Shown here one piece after another: positions 26,856 to 35,313 of a stretch of DNA of 64,000 nucleotides (its first letter is position 1; every line of letters starts with the position of its first letter). The position numbers were made by a program, and so were the translations under genes. Source of the DNA: Kiritimatiellia bacterium (GTDB taxonomy: Bacteria; Verrucomicrobiota; Kiritimatiellia; JAFGHX01); assembly GCA_016929905.1 (NCBI GenBank), contig JAFGHX010000259.1:1-64000 (forward strand), written 5' to 3'. The notes below the pieces were generated by a model, which saw nothing but the letters and a program-made list of their open reading frames with translations, was not told the DNA's origin and did not search any database.

Positions 26856-26884
26856 TTGTCTGGCCCGGCGCCGGGCCGTATGAT
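26856..26884 (+). promoter_or_regulatory. Promoter with palindromic spacer
   Basis: TTGTCT (26856-26861) and TATGAT (26879-26884) are 17 bases apart, and 16 of the spacer bases form the perfect palindrome GGCCCGGCGCCGGGCC (26862-26877). It points toward the oxidoreductase gene, about 190 bases downstream. A dimer bound between -35 and -10 is the MerR arrangement, though MerR spacers are usually 19-20 bases. Confidence 0.45.
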
Positions 26885-26970
26885 ACGGGCTGTCTCACAG
26901 GCCGACACGGTTGGCCGGGCCGCGGCTCGTGAGGACGCCTGCCCGCCACCTGTCGTACCCGCCGGTTTTC

Positions 26971-26996
26971 ATGGAGGGCGAGCGTCCTCGCGAGCC
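26971..26996. repeat. REP-like half site
   Basis: GGAGGGCGAGCGTCCTCGCG is the canonical form of the dispersed REP-like motif, here without its partner arm. Confidence 0.6.
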
Positions 26997-27077
26997 GGGA
27001 ATGCGGACCGGTGTCGGCGAACCACAAACGCCGGGTCACAACGTTTGTCATTTCGCGAAGACAGGAGGAGGAGCCAC

Positions 27078-28154
27078 ATGCCCGATCTGTTCGACGCAAC
27101 AAGCCTGAACGGCCTCGCGCTGAAGAACCGGTTCGTCCGTTCCGCGACCTGGGAGGGGCTGGCTGACGAGGACGGACGCTGCTCGCCCGCGCTTGTGGCG
27201 TGCATGCGCGTGCTCGCGCGCGGGGGGGTGGGGTTGATCATCAGCGGGCATGCCTACGTCGGCCGGGAAGGGCAGGCGAGCGTCAGGCAACTCGCGGTCT
27301 GCGACGACGCACAGATCGCCGGGCTGTCCGGGATGGCCGGCGCGGTTCACGCCGAAGGCGGCAAAATCGTCCTGCAGCTCGCGCACGCCGGCGGCGTGGC
27401 GCAGGCGGACCGCACGGGATTCGACGCGGTCGGCCCCTCGCCCATGCTGCGCAAGGGCGAGCCGCGCTGCCGCGCCATGACGTTGGCGGAGATTCACGGC
27501 ACGGCCGAGGCGTTCGGCCGGGCGGCCCGGCGCGCGCGCGAGGCCGGGTTCGACGGCGTGCAGCTTCACGCCGCGCACGGCTACCTGCTCAGCCAGTTCC
27601 TGTCCCCGCGGACCAACCAACGGACGGACGAATACGGCGGCAGCCTCACCAATCGCGCGCGGCTGCTGCTGGACGCGCTGGCCCGGATCCGTCAGGCCGC
27701 GGGGCCGGATTTCCCCTTGCTGATCAAGATCAATTCGGACGACGAAGAGCCGGGCGGCTTTACCGTCGACGAGATGCTCGTGGTGGTCGCGCTGCTCGAA
27801 CAGAGCGGAATGAATGCCTGCGAACTCAGCGGCGGGAACCCCTCGAAGAAGGGACCCATCGACTCGCCCGAACAGGAAGCCTACTTCCGCGCCGCCGCCG
27901 TGCGTTACAAGCGGACCGTCCATATGCCGCTGATCCTCGTCGGCGGCATCCGTTCGTTTGAGGTCGCCGGCGCGCTCGTCCGGGACGGGACGGCCGACTA
28001 TGTCGCGCTGTGCCGGCCGCTTATCCGCGAGCCCGCCCTCATCGCGCGGTGGCAGGCGGGCGACACGAAGAGGGCCGCCTGCATCTCCTGCAACGGCTGC
28101 TTCAAGCCGGGCCGCAAGGGCGAGGGGGTCCGGTGCGTCGTGAGAGAAGACTGA
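27078..28154 (+). CDS. NADH:flavin oxidoreductase (Old Yellow Enzyme family)
   Basis: This 358-residue FMN barrel starts at ATG after GGAGGAGGAGCCAC. Motifs visible are NRFVRSATWEG (residue ~18), QLAHAGG (~100), FDGVQLHAAHGYLLSQFLSP (~160; the HAAHGYL segment holds the catalytic region), TDEYGGSLTNRARL (~190) and VGGIRSFEVA (~295). The end has Cys-x2-Cys-x2-Cys and a fourth Cys 12 residues on (CISCNGCF...VRC), the [4Fe-4S] pattern of dienoyl-CoA-reductase-type members. The FAD/NAD domain that normally follows is absent. It would reduce an activated alkene or related substrate; the partner reductant is unknown. Confidence 0.88.
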   Translation: MPDLFDATSLNGLALKNRFVRSATWEGLADEDGRCSPALVACMRVLARGGVGLIISGHAYVGREGQASVRQLAVCDDAQIAGLSGMAGAVHAEGGKIVLQLAHAGGVAQADRTGFDAVGPSPMLRKGEPRCRAMTLAEIHGTAEAFGRAARRAREAGFDGVQLHAAHGYLLSQFLSPRTNQRTDEYGGSLTNRARLLLDALARIRQAAGPDFPLLIKINSDDEEPGGFTVDEMLVVVALLEQSGMNACELSGGNPSKKGPIDSPEQEAYFRAAAVRYKRTVHMPLILVGGIRSFEVAGALVRDGTADYVALCRPLIREPALIARWQAGDTKRAACISCNGCFKPGRKGEGVRCVVRED

Positions 28155-28167
28155 AGGCGGGCCCGGC

Positions 28168-28353
28168 TCAGGGCAGCACGTGCACCCTGGGCCCCTTGCA
28201 GTCGCGGTACCCCGTGAGGAAGCCCTGTTGGGTGAATCGGCAGAAGGCACAGGCATCGGATGTGGCCCTCTCGAACCACGCAACGGCCCGTCCGTGATGA
28301 GCGTGGACGTCGAATGCGAGCGCCAGCCAGAAGCTAATGTCTGGCAAGTGCAT
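28168..28353 (-). pseudogene. Truncated PIN-domain toxin (VapC remnant)
   Basis: The 61-residue frame begins MHLPDISFWLALAFDVHAHH, the usual start of a VapC PIN nuclease with the first acidic residue (D5). It continues to CAFCRFTQQGFLTG and then loses similarity, ending after about 45 meaningful residues. Normal VapC has about 130-140 and three further acidic residues. It overlaps the antitoxin stop by 20 bases, as in intact operons. The downstream part has been deleted up to the convergent oxidoreductase gene, so no nuclease activity is expected. Confidence 0.75.
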
Positions 28354-28594
28354 CCGCGTCTCCTGACGCCAAAGCGCTCGAAACCGTATCGCCGGTGATC
28401 CGAAGCGAGCCGGGTTTCTTCGACCGAACCAGCGGCAACGAGACTCGCCTTCTGGCCGACAGATTCTTCGGCTCCCGCTCCAGCTCGTGCTCCAGTGCCT
28501 CTGTCACGAACGTCTTGAGCTTCTTTCCCGCCAGCGCCGCGGCCGCCTTGGCACGACGCAGCAGCAGGTCCGGAATATCGACCGTGGTTCGCAT
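28334..28594 (-). CDS. VapB-type antitoxin
   Basis: This 86-residue protein starts with a ribbon-helix-helix segment (MRTTVDIPDLLLRRAKAAAA, then GKKLKTFVTEALEHELER), followed by a C-terminal tail that would wrap the toxin (SLPLVRSKKPGSLRITGD). RHH antitoxins bind their own operator as dimers. The cognate VapC is truncated, so this antitoxin is now orphaned. ATG at 28594 is preferred over the GTG one codon earlier. Confidence 0.75.
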   Translation of the reverse strand: MRTTVDIPDLLLRRAKAAAALAGKKLKTFVTEALEHELEREPKNLSARRRVSLPLVRSKKPGSLRITGDTVSSALASGDADALARH

Positions 28595-28732
28595 CACCCG
28601 TCATGGAAGCACAAAAAACATTTTGATGTCAAATGCATGAGAGTGAGTCCGCGGGCGCAACGCGGCCTGTGACGGCGCAGGGCGGGCCGCACGCGAGCGG
28701 CCCGGCCGGCGCGGGCGCGGCAGCTCCGCGGC

Positions 28733-30082
28733 TCACCGGGCATGCGGGCGGCGGAATAGGTGCTGGAGCAGGCGCTGCGCGGCGTCGGCCATGTGCCGGC
28801 CGGCATCGGCGGCGAGCCAGCGCGAGAGCGTGGGCATCGCGCCGTAGGCGCCGCGATCGGCCTGGTCGACGGTCGGCACGTAGGACGAGACGCGCGCATT
28901 GGCCAGTTCGACGACGAACGTGAAGGCCGCGGGCGAGTAGCGCTTGATGTCGAGCCCGATGCGGGTGAAGATTTCGGCGGGCAGCCCGACGATGCCGGCG
29001 TTCCCGATACGGAGCACCTGCACGGGGACTTCGGCCATTTGGCCGTCGTAAGGCCACGCCTCGAACCGCCGGATCCATTCCTCTTCGAAATACGTGCGTT
29101 TCTTCCGACGTTTCAGCGCGGCGATCTTGCGGCGCAGTGCCGGTTCGCGGGTGTAGTAGGGGATTGAGAGCACCGTGACGCCGCCCGCCAGCGTGCCGTC
29201 TCCGATCGGCTCGGCGCGCTCGGCGGCCAGCATGGCGGCGCCGGCCAGCGCGCGCCCCATCTGAACGGCCTTGGCCGGGCCGTGCGTGGGCAGGTGTGTG
29301 GGGTGGTGCGGCGCCTGGTTGATGTCGCCCGCCGTACCCTGCAGGAAGGCGCAGACCGCGCGCTCGCCGTAGACGGCCCGGACATTCCGGGCCATCTCGC
29401 CGGGCCAGTCGGCGGAGATGAAGTCGGCCGAGCCGCCGCCGATCACATCGGGATGCACCGCGAAGTTCACGGCCAGCCCGCGCAACGTGCCGTCTTCGCC
29501 CACCAGGCTGAGCGTCTGCAGGCTCGTGTCGACCGGCCCGGCGTCGCCGACCGTGTTGCGCACCTGCCGCCGATCGTTGCCGCGGTAGAACTTCTCCGTG
29601 CCGTCCTTGAGCCGGACAAGGCGGTTGTGGGCGATGCCCTCGGCTTCCGTGCTGCCCAGCCGGACGGTGGCGGGACCTGCATGCTTGCAGGCCTTGCGAA
29701 CGGCGGCTGCGATCCGGCGCGGGAGCGCGGCGATCCACCGTGCGTCCTGTTTGACGGCGCGCTGCGTGCGCACTTCGGGCCCGGTATGCGTGTGGGTGGC
29801 GCAGATCAGGACGTGGTCCGGCGGGATTCCGCATGCCTTCGCGATGCGCGCTTTCGCCGGGCCGGCGACGGCGGCGGTGACGGTGCACAGATCGCACGAT
29901 ACCAAAGCGACCGCGGTCCTATCGTTTCGAATGACCAGCGCGTTGGCGTACAACTCGTCGCGGACACGCTTCGCGATCCGTTCGTGGAAATAGCCCGCGA
30001 GGCCGACGCCGAGCGGCGGCGTGATCGGCTCCCGCGCGCATCCGGCCTGGAATCGGGCGGGTTCACTCTTCTTGGCTGTCAT
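28733..30082 (-). CDS. Neutral/alkaline ceramidase-like hydrolase
   Basis: This 449-residue protein starts at ATG after GGAGGTGACG. The N-terminus FQAGCAREPITPPLGVGLAG and the metal motif ICATHTHTGPEV (~98) are those of the neutral ceramidase family. VNFAVHPDVIGGG (~205), FISADWPGEM and FLQGTAGDINQ (~250) follow in the usual order. These enzymes use zinc to cleave amide bonds in sphingolipids. Many PVC relatives lack a demonstrated substrate. There is no signal peptide here and the C-terminal immunoglobulin-like domain is absent. It is a single gene with no operon partner. Confidence 0.8.
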   Translation of the reverse strand: MTAKKSEPARFQAGCAREPITPPLGVGLAGYFHERIAKRVRDELYANALVIRNDRTAVALVSCDLCTVTAAVAGPAKARIAKACGIPPDHVLICATHTHTGPEVRTQRAVKQDARWIAALPRRIAAAVRKACKHAGPATVRLGSTEAEGIAHNRLVRLKDGTEKFYRGNDRRQVRNTVGDAGPVDTSLQTLSLVGEDGTLRGLAVNFAVHPDVIGGGSADFISADWPGEMARNVRAVYGERAVCAFLQGTAGDINQAPHHPTHLPTHGPAKAVQMGRALAGAAMLAAERAEPIGDGTLAGGVTVLSIPYYTREPALRRKIAALKRRKKRTYFEEEWIRRFEAWPYDGQMAEVPVQVLRIGNAGIVGLPAEIFTRIGLDIKRYSPAAFTFVVELANARVSSYVPTVDQADRGAYGAMPTLSRWLAADAGRHMADAAQRLLQHLFRRPHAR

Positions 30083-30104
30083 CGTCACCTCCGTGCTGGA
30101 TTGT

Positions 30105-30390
30105 CACCGCGAAAAGCGCGAAAGGCCGCGAAAGGCAGAGGTGTCTCTCGCCCGCCTGTCCTGAGCTGCAAGACGGCGTGATCGGCCTCGTGGCAATCCT
30201 CGATTCCCGCAACGAGCATCTCCAGAAATGCAAAGAAAGGCGAACGCGGCAACTTTGAGTTGTTTGCGCCGTATGGGGCTGCAGGCGACAAGAGGACTCA
30301 GCCGGCGCAAACAGTTCAAAGTTGCTGCACGGCTACCCGCATCGGGCTCGCCCTTTCGCGTTTCTTTTCGCGCCCTTTCGCGGGCAGAAA
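30105..30390. repeat. Composite palindromic repeat, copy b
   Basis: It contains the GCGAAAGGCCGCGAAAGGC tract (~30118), the arm CCTCGTGGCAATCCTCGATT (30186), a second inverted pair GCAACTTTGAGTTG (30249) / CAGTTCAAAGTTGC (ending 30325) and CTTTCGCG tracts (~30353-30381). It fills the gap between two minus-strand genes. Confidence 0.7.
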
Positions 30391-30449
30391 AGGGCCGCCT
30401 CATAGCGTCTCGCCGCCGGGACATGCGTGACCGGCCGCCCGGTAGGAGT

Positions 30450-31727
30450 CTACAGCCTGCCTGCATGCTCCATGACCTTCCGGATGCCTGCCGCCACGAG
30501 TTCGACCGCGCGCGCGTCGTTCGGCGGGCGCAGCGCCGTCACGAGGCAGGCGTGCGTGTCGCAGTGCCGCCGCGCCGCCGGGTACTGCTCGAGCGAGTAG
30601 TCGACGGCACGTGCGTGCGCGCAGGCCCATGGGCAGCCTTTGCCGTACCCGTTTCGCGCCTGGAACACCGTCATGGCGGGCAGGATGAACTGCTGCCAGA
30701 CCGAAACCGGCACACCCTCCGCCCGCATGGCCTCGGCGATCGTGTCGCGGAAACGGCGCGGCTCGTGCCCGTGCCCCAGCTCCGCCATGTCGAAGCGCAG
30801 CACATAGTTGTACCAGTTGTGCCCGCAGCCGTCCGGCACCGTGGGCAGGATCAGCCCGGGCGCGCCGGCCAGGAGTTCCGTCAGGGCGGCGGCGTTCGCC
30901 TTCTGTTGTTCGAGATAGCCGTCCAGTTTCGTGAGTTGGGCCCGGCCGAACGCCGCGGTCAGATCGTTCATCCGGTACATCCAGCCCATGGCGTACGCGT
31001 GATAGTCGCGCGATTCCGACGGCGTGCGCGTCTCGCCGAACGACCAGAGCATCTTCGCCTTCCGCCACAGCGCCTCGTCGTCCGTCACGAACATCCCGCC
31101 GTCACCCGAGCACAGGCACTTGTTCTGATTGCTGCTGAACGCTGCGCAGTCGCCCCAGGTCCCGACCTTTCTGCCCCGGAACGTCGCCCCGTGCGCCTGG
31201 CAGGCATCCTCGATGACCCGGAGGTTGTGGCGCTCGGCCACGCGGCGCACCGCGTCCATATCCACCGCGAGCCCGTGCAGGTGCACGACCAGTATGGCGC
31301 GGGTGCGCGGGGTGACGGCCGCCTCGATCCTGTCGGTATCGATGTTCATCGTATCGAAATCGATGTCGACGAATACGGGGATCGCGTTGTGATGCAGGAT
31401 GCACGTGGCGGAAGAGGACCAGGTATAGGCCGGCACGATCACCTCGTCGCCCGCGCCGCAGCCGCAGGCGGCCACGCACATGTGCAGCGCCGCCGTGCCC
31501 GAGTTGGCGGCGATCCCGTACCGGTTCCCGTTCCAGGCCGCGAATTCCGCCTGGAACGCCTCGGCGTTCGGACCGAACGCATGCTTCCCGCCCGCGAGCG
31601 AATCCAGAACCATGCGCCGGTCGAGCTCGTCGATCGGCGGCCATTTCCCGATCGTGCCCGGCGGGACGGCCGGCGTCCCGCCGTGGATGGCGAGTGTCGC
31701 GGATTCCGCCGTTATGGTTGCCTGCAT
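30450..31727 (-). CDS. DegT/DnrJ/EryC1-type PLP aminotransferase
   Basis: This 425-residue protein starts at MQATITAES after GCGGAGGG. The fold type I landmarks are IGKWPPIDELDRRMVLDSLA, NSGTAALHMCVAACG (cofactor phosphate), DEVIVPAYTWSSS, VIEDACQAHGA (Asp to the pyridine nitrogen) and FSSNQNKCLCSGDGGM, where the Lys forms the Schiff base. The family makes amino sugars from keto sugars, or acts as dehydratase in sugar pathways. Nearby epimerase and dehydrogenase genes suit nucleotide-sugar work. The exact substrate is unknown. Confidence 0.9.
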   Translation of the reverse strand: MQATITAESATLAIHGGTPAVPPGTIGKWPPIDELDRRMVLDSLAGGKHAFGPNAEAFQAEFAAWNGNRYGIAANSGTAALHMCVAACGCGAGDEVIVPAYTWSSSATCILHHNAIPVFVDIDFDTMNIDTDRIEAAVTPRTRAILVVHLHGLAVDMDAVRRVAERHNLRVIEDACQAHGATFRGRKVGTWGDCAAFSSNQNKCLCSGDGGMFVTDDEALWRKAKMLWSFGETRTPSESRDYHAYAMGWMYRMNDLTAAFGRAQLTKLDGYLEQQKANAAALTELLAGAPGLILPTVPDGCGHNWYNYVLRFDMAELGHGHEPRRFRDTIAEAMRAEGVPVSVWQQFILPAMTVFQARNGYGKGCPWACAHARAVDYSLEQYPAARRHCDTHACLVTALRPPNDARAVELVAAGIRKVMEHAGRL

Positions 31728-31844
31728 CGCGTGTGACCCTCCGCGAGAATGCCTGCCTTGCCGCTCTCCCAACCCTACGGGGCGGCCGCACGCGCGCGCA
31801 AGGGGAGGGATCGGCTATTTCGGGTAAGTTCTTTTTCCCGCGCC

Positions 31845-32124
31845 GCGGAGATGTCTCTCGCCCGTTCGCTTCGCTCACTCGAGTTCGCAGAGTCGCAGAG
31901 GAGAGAGCAGAGCGGCCCGCCACGTCGGCGCTTCGCGCCAAGTGGCCACTTGCCCCGCGCACGAAGTGCGGCGGCGAGGGTTCTGTTGCGGGAATCGCAA
32001 GCCTGCCACAACGCAGCGCTGCGGCAGGCTCGATTCCCGCAACGTAGCCCGGAGTGTTTGGCGGAAGAGAACCTTCTTTGACGAGCAGCCTTTTCGCGTC
32101 CCTTTCGCGACCTTTCGCGGGCAG
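31845..32124. repeat. Composite palindromic repeat, copy c
   Basis: Arms GTTGCGGGAATCGCAAGCCT (31985) and AGGCTCGATTCCCGCAAC (ending 32043) are followed by CCTTTCGCGACCTTTCGCGG (~32101). It is preceded by CTCTCGCCCGTTCGCTTCGC (~31855), a segment also found in copies b and d. Confidence 0.7.
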
Positions 32125-32151
32125 GAAGGGGGGAGCGAAAACGGTCGGGTC

Positions 32152-33000
32152 TTAGCCGCCTGCTCGAGAATACGAGGGCGGATGGCCGAAAAAGCGGCGG
32201 AATGCCTTGGAGAAGTAGTTGGCATCGGTATAGCCGACTGCCCGTGCCGCCTCCGACACGTTCATCCGGCCTCCTGCGAGCAGCCCTTTCGCCCGGTTCA
32301 TGCGCAGGGCCGTCAGATAGGAGATCAGCGAAGTCCCTTCTTCCGTACTGAACACGTGCGAGAGATAGGACGGGCTCACGCGCAGGCTCCTGGCCAGTCC
32401 TTCGAGCGAAATGACCTCGTGGTAGTGTGCGTCGAGATGGCGCTTCGCCTCCCGCGCCAGCCGGCGCCGGCGGCGTTGGCCGAACGATCGCCGCACAGGG
32501 CGCGACCGACTGCGCGGGGCCGTCTCTTCCAGGGCGAGCAGCAACAGGGCAAGCAGCCTGCCGCGGGTCCGCAGGCTCTGCGCCGCGCCGGCGTCGCCCG
32601 CCTGCGCCCGGATCTGTTCCAGCACGCTCCGCATCTCCGCCTTCGCCGCGCGCGGCAACCGTTGCAGGCGCCGGTTGTCGACCCGGGCGAAGAACTCCTG
32701 CTCCATCGGCCAGGAGAAGAAGACCATGAAGATGTGCACACCCGCCCCGAAGTCGAACTCGTCGCGATGGAACGTGCCCGTCGGGTTCAACAGGATATCG
32801 CCCGGCCCCGCCTTGAACCGGCCGGTATCCGTGACCAACTCCACGTGGCCCTGGGTCGGATAGAGCAGTTCCACGCAGTCGGTCGCGTGCGTCTCGCGCG
32901 CCCAGACGGGATCGAAGAAGTACGGGCCCATCGACCGGATCCGCGGCAGATTGCCGAGGAACGCGTCGAGCGTTGAACCGGATAGCGGTTTGGCCGGCAT
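32152..33000 (-). CDS. AraC-family transcriptional regulator
   Basis: It has 282 residues. The N-terminal ~140 form a cupin-like sensor (VELLYPTQGHVELVTDTGRF, GDILLNPTGTFH). Residues ~180-280 are the two helix-turn-helix units of AraC/XylS proteins (ISLEGLARSLRVSPSYLSHV, MNVSEAARAVGYTDANYFSK). The ATG follows GGCGGAGAGCTGCAACG. Its likely effector is a sugar. No partner gene is adjacent except the divergently placed or distant hydrolases, so the regulon is not assigned. Confidence 0.9.
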   Translation of the reverse strand: MPAKPLSGSTLDAFLGNLPRIRSMGPYFFDPVWARETHATDCVELLYPTQGHVELVTDTGRFKAGPGDILLNPTGTFHRDEFDFGAGVHIFMVFFSWPMEQEFFARVDNRRLQRLPRAAKAEMRSVLEQIRAQAGDAGAAQSLRTRGRLLALLLLALEETAPRSRSRPVRRSFGQRRRRRLAREAKRHLDAHYHEVISLEGLARSLRVSPSYLSHVFSTEEGTSLISYLTALRMNRAKGLLAGGRMNVSEAARAVGYTDANYFSKAFRRFFGHPPSYSRAGG

Positions 33001-33075
33001 CGTTGCAGCTCTCCGCCCGCCATCATCCCCGATGCCCGCGGGCCGGTCAAGACCAAGCGGCGTGCCCGTGGCCGC

Positions 33076-34128
33076 CTACGGCGTGGTGAGTTGGAAGTTC
33101 GCCGACGGATTGCTGTCCCAGAACGCGGCGCCCAGGCTCGCGTTGCTCAGGATCATCCCGTAGTGGCCGGCTTCGGGCAGGTCGTAGTCCTGCGCCTGCG
33201 GCAGGTTGCTGCGGACACTGTTCCATATCACCAGGCATTCGACGGCCGACGGATCGACGCGGATTCCCTTCATGTTCCCGGTCGCGTGGTTGCATTCGAT
33301 CCGGCACCCGCTCTCGGCCTCGATCCCGCACGCGGTGTTCTCGCCGCAGAGGTTGTTCTGGATCAGGCTGTTCTGCGCGGCGTAGACGCCATTGCTGGTG
33401 TTTCGGATCGACGTGCAGTCGCGGACGGTGCAGTAGCCGTACCGGGTCGTGATCCCGTTGGTGCCGTTCCAGAACGACTGGCACCGTTCCACCGTCGAGC
33501 CCCAGCCGACAATGAGCCCGCTGGCCCCATTGCCGCGGAAGGAGCTGTCGCGGACCGTGGCGAGCGCCTCGGTCTTCAAGCCGACCCCGGCATTGTAGAA
33601 CGACTGGCATCCGCTCACGGTCCAGTTCTCCCAAACGCTGACCCCCGCGTATCCGTCGGGATAGCCGTTGTTGTATACGCGCAGGTCGATGAGCTTGCCG
33701 TCGTGCGCGTCTTCACCCGCGATGCCACACTGCGGCCAGTCGCAGACGCCGCCGTTACGGATGGTGCTGTACTTGTAGACCTCCGTCGTGCCTTGTGCAA
33801 ACACCACCCCGTTCAACGCGCCCGTCACGCCGATCAGCGTGAACCCGTTCAGGTCCAGTTCCACGCCGTCGCACGAAATGATCACCCCGTTCTCGTTGCT
33901 CCGACCGAGCAGGTCGCCGGTCAGATAGTAGGACCCCGCATTGGTGATCTGATAGGGCAGCGCCGAAATGTAGTTGCGCGGCTCCACCTGGTTCAACGTC
34001 TTCATCGCGGCCGCGTCCGAGCCCGGCGGGCCCGGCGGGTCCAGCGGGCCGGCCACGCACGCGTGCAGCGCCACGGCGGCGAAAACCCAAGCGCTCGGGA
34101 TCGCCACAACCCATGCCGATTGTCTCAT
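33076..34128 (-). CDS. Secreted right-handed parallel beta-helix protein
   Basis: This 350-residue protein has an N-terminal signal sequence (WVVAIPSAWVFAAVALHACV) and a Cys near the cleavage site. The rest is a series of about 20-25-residue coils (NGVIISCDGVELDLNGFTLI, STIRNGGVCDWPQC, ATVRDSSFRGNGASGLIV, CTVRDCTSIRNTSNGVYAAQ, NNLCGENTACGIEAESG) typical of a pectate-lyase-like beta helix. No catalytic set can be recognised. It is probably a surface or outer-space glycan-binding or lyase protein. The ATG follows CTGGGAGGAAACGGGC. Confidence 0.8.
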   Translation of the reverse strand: MRQSAWVVAIPSAWVFAAVALHACVAGPLDPPGPPGSDAAAMKTLNQVEPRNYISALPYQITNAGSYYLTGDLLGRSNENGVIISCDGVELDLNGFTLIGVTGALNGVVFAQGTTEVYKYSTIRNGGVCDWPQCGIAGEDAHDGKLIDLRVYNNGYPDGYAGVSVWENWTVSGCQSFYNAGVGLKTEALATVRDSSFRGNGASGLIVGWGSTVERCQSFWNGTNGITTRYGYCTVRDCTSIRNTSNGVYAAQNSLIQNNLCGENTACGIEAESGCRIECNHATGNMKGIRVDPSAVECLVIWNSVRSNLPQAQDYDLPEAGHYGMILSNASLGAAFWDSNPSANFQLTTP

Positions 34129-34158
34129 GCCCGTTTCCTCCCAGTTCGTCGATACCGC

Positions 34159-34187
34159 AGTCTAGCATTTTTGGCGTTCTTTCGGAA
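34159..34187 (-). promoter_or_regulatory. Candidate promoter of the beta-helix gene
   Basis: On the minus strand TTCCGA is followed after 17 bases by TAGACT, with TGC directly before it (extended -10). The start codon is 31 bases downstream of the -10. Confidence 0.35.
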
Positions 34188-34258
34188 GGAAATTATCGCA
34201 TCGGCCAACGGAGCCGAGCGGGGGTACGGCAGAGCGCTCTGTATCCGTTGCGGCTTCT

Positions 34259-35128
34259 TCATCCGTTCGAACCGCTTCCCTCCGGATTCTCGCCGCTCCG
34301 CAGGAACGCCGGCGCGGGCGGATGCCGCCGAAACACGCTTGGGGTCAGGCCGCGCCGCTTCTTGAACAGCTTCGAGAAGTAGTACACGTCGCTGAATCCG
34401 CAGCGTTCGGCCACCTGCGTGACGTTCAGATCGGCGTTGCTGAGCAGTTCCTCCGCATGCTGCATCCGGAGCCGGATCGCGTACTCGATCGGGGTCACCC
34501 CGAAATGCTGTCGGAATCCCTCGCACAGATACTGTCGCGACACAGCCACGCGCCGCGCCAAATCGACCAGCCGGAGCCGGTCCAGGTAGTGCGTCTGCAC
34601 GTATTGCCTCGCCGCCACCAGCGCGGATGGAATCGAACGGCGCCCCTGCCGTGCCGTGTGACGCCGGATCTCGCGAAGCCACACCACGAGCAGACTACGC
34701 ACAATCGCCGGGTCCGGGCCGGCTCCCTGCTGCATTTCCCGGTGCAGGTGCAGAAGCCATCGATCGCTCTGCTCGCAGCCGCCGAATGCGATCGGTTCGT
34801 TCTCCGGGATGCCGTGCTCCGCGATCAGCAGCGGCACCGTTGCGCCGGAGACCCGGATCCACGAGTGGCTCCACCCGCCCGATTCCCGGCCGTAACGGGT
34901 CGGTTCGCCGGGCGGAAAGACGAACAACGTGTGCGGCTCGGCCTCGTGTGTCTGCCGCCCGCACGTGACCGAAACGGACGCATGGAACATCATCAGCCGG
35001 TAGGCCGGGATCCCGTTCAGGCCCGTGTAGAAATGCGCGTTGGCGCAGTGAAACCCGATCACCTCGACCGTGAGCTCACGCTTCTGGGTTGCGTCCGGTG
35101 TCCCATACCTGGCCCGAAAGGGTTCCAT
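34259..35128 (-). CDS. AraC-family transcriptional regulator
   Basis: This 289-residue protein (MEPFRARYGTPDATQ) has a cupin sensor domain (HTLFVFPPGEPTRYGRESGG, WSHSWIRVSG) and C-terminal double helix-turn-helix (LRLVDLARRVAVSRQYLCEG, LNVTQVAERCGFSDVYYFSK, FKKRRGLTPSVFR). I chose this ATG because the upstream in-frame segment overlaps the promoter and looks non-coding. It is divergent from the sulfatase and shares an AT-rich intergenic region with it. Control of the sulfatase is the natural inference. Confidence 0.88.
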   Translation of the reverse strand: MEPFRARYGTPDATQKRELTVEVIGFHCANAHFYTGLNGIPAYRLMMFHASVSVTCGRQTHEAEPHTLFVFPPGEPTRYGRESGGWSHSWIRVSGATVPLLIAEHGIPENEPIAFGGCEQSDRWLLHLHREMQQGAGPDPAIVRSLLVVWLREIRRHTARQGRRSIPSALVAARQYVQTHYLDRLRLVDLARRVAVSRQYLCEGFRQHFGVTPIEYAIRLRMQHAEELLSNADLNVTQVAERCGFSDVYYFSKLFKKRRGLTPSVFRRHPPAPAFLRSGENPEGSGSNG

Positions 35129-35136
35129 AGGCGAAT

Positions 35137-35165
35137 ATAATACAAATTTATTGGCTAATTGTCCA
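35137..35165 (-). promoter_or_regulatory. Promoter of the AraC gene, near-leaderless
   Basis: On the minus strand TGGACA (35165-35160) and TATTAT (35142-35137) are exactly 17 bases apart. A start site about 7 bases after the -10 falls around 35130, two bases from the ATG at 35128. The predicted transcript would have almost no leader, and no ribosome binding site is visible. Confidence 0.55.
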
Positions 35166-35262
35166 TTTATGGGTGTGCATATTTTCAGCATTATTGAATA
35201 TAAGGCAACCAGACGTCCTCCGGCCCGGTGACGGACCGGGCGACACGAAGCGTGCGGCGCCA

Positions 35263-35297
35263 AATCGTCAACCGTCAATGGTCAATCGTCAATCGTC
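35263..35297. repeat. Heptamer tandem array 2
   Basis: Five 7-base units (AATCGTC, AACCGTC, AATGGTC, AATCGTC, AATCGTC) end 16 bases before the sulfatase start. They belong to the same unit family as the array at 23055-23145. Confidence 0.85.
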
Positions 35298-35313
35298 AAT
35301 TCACGGGGGTGCC

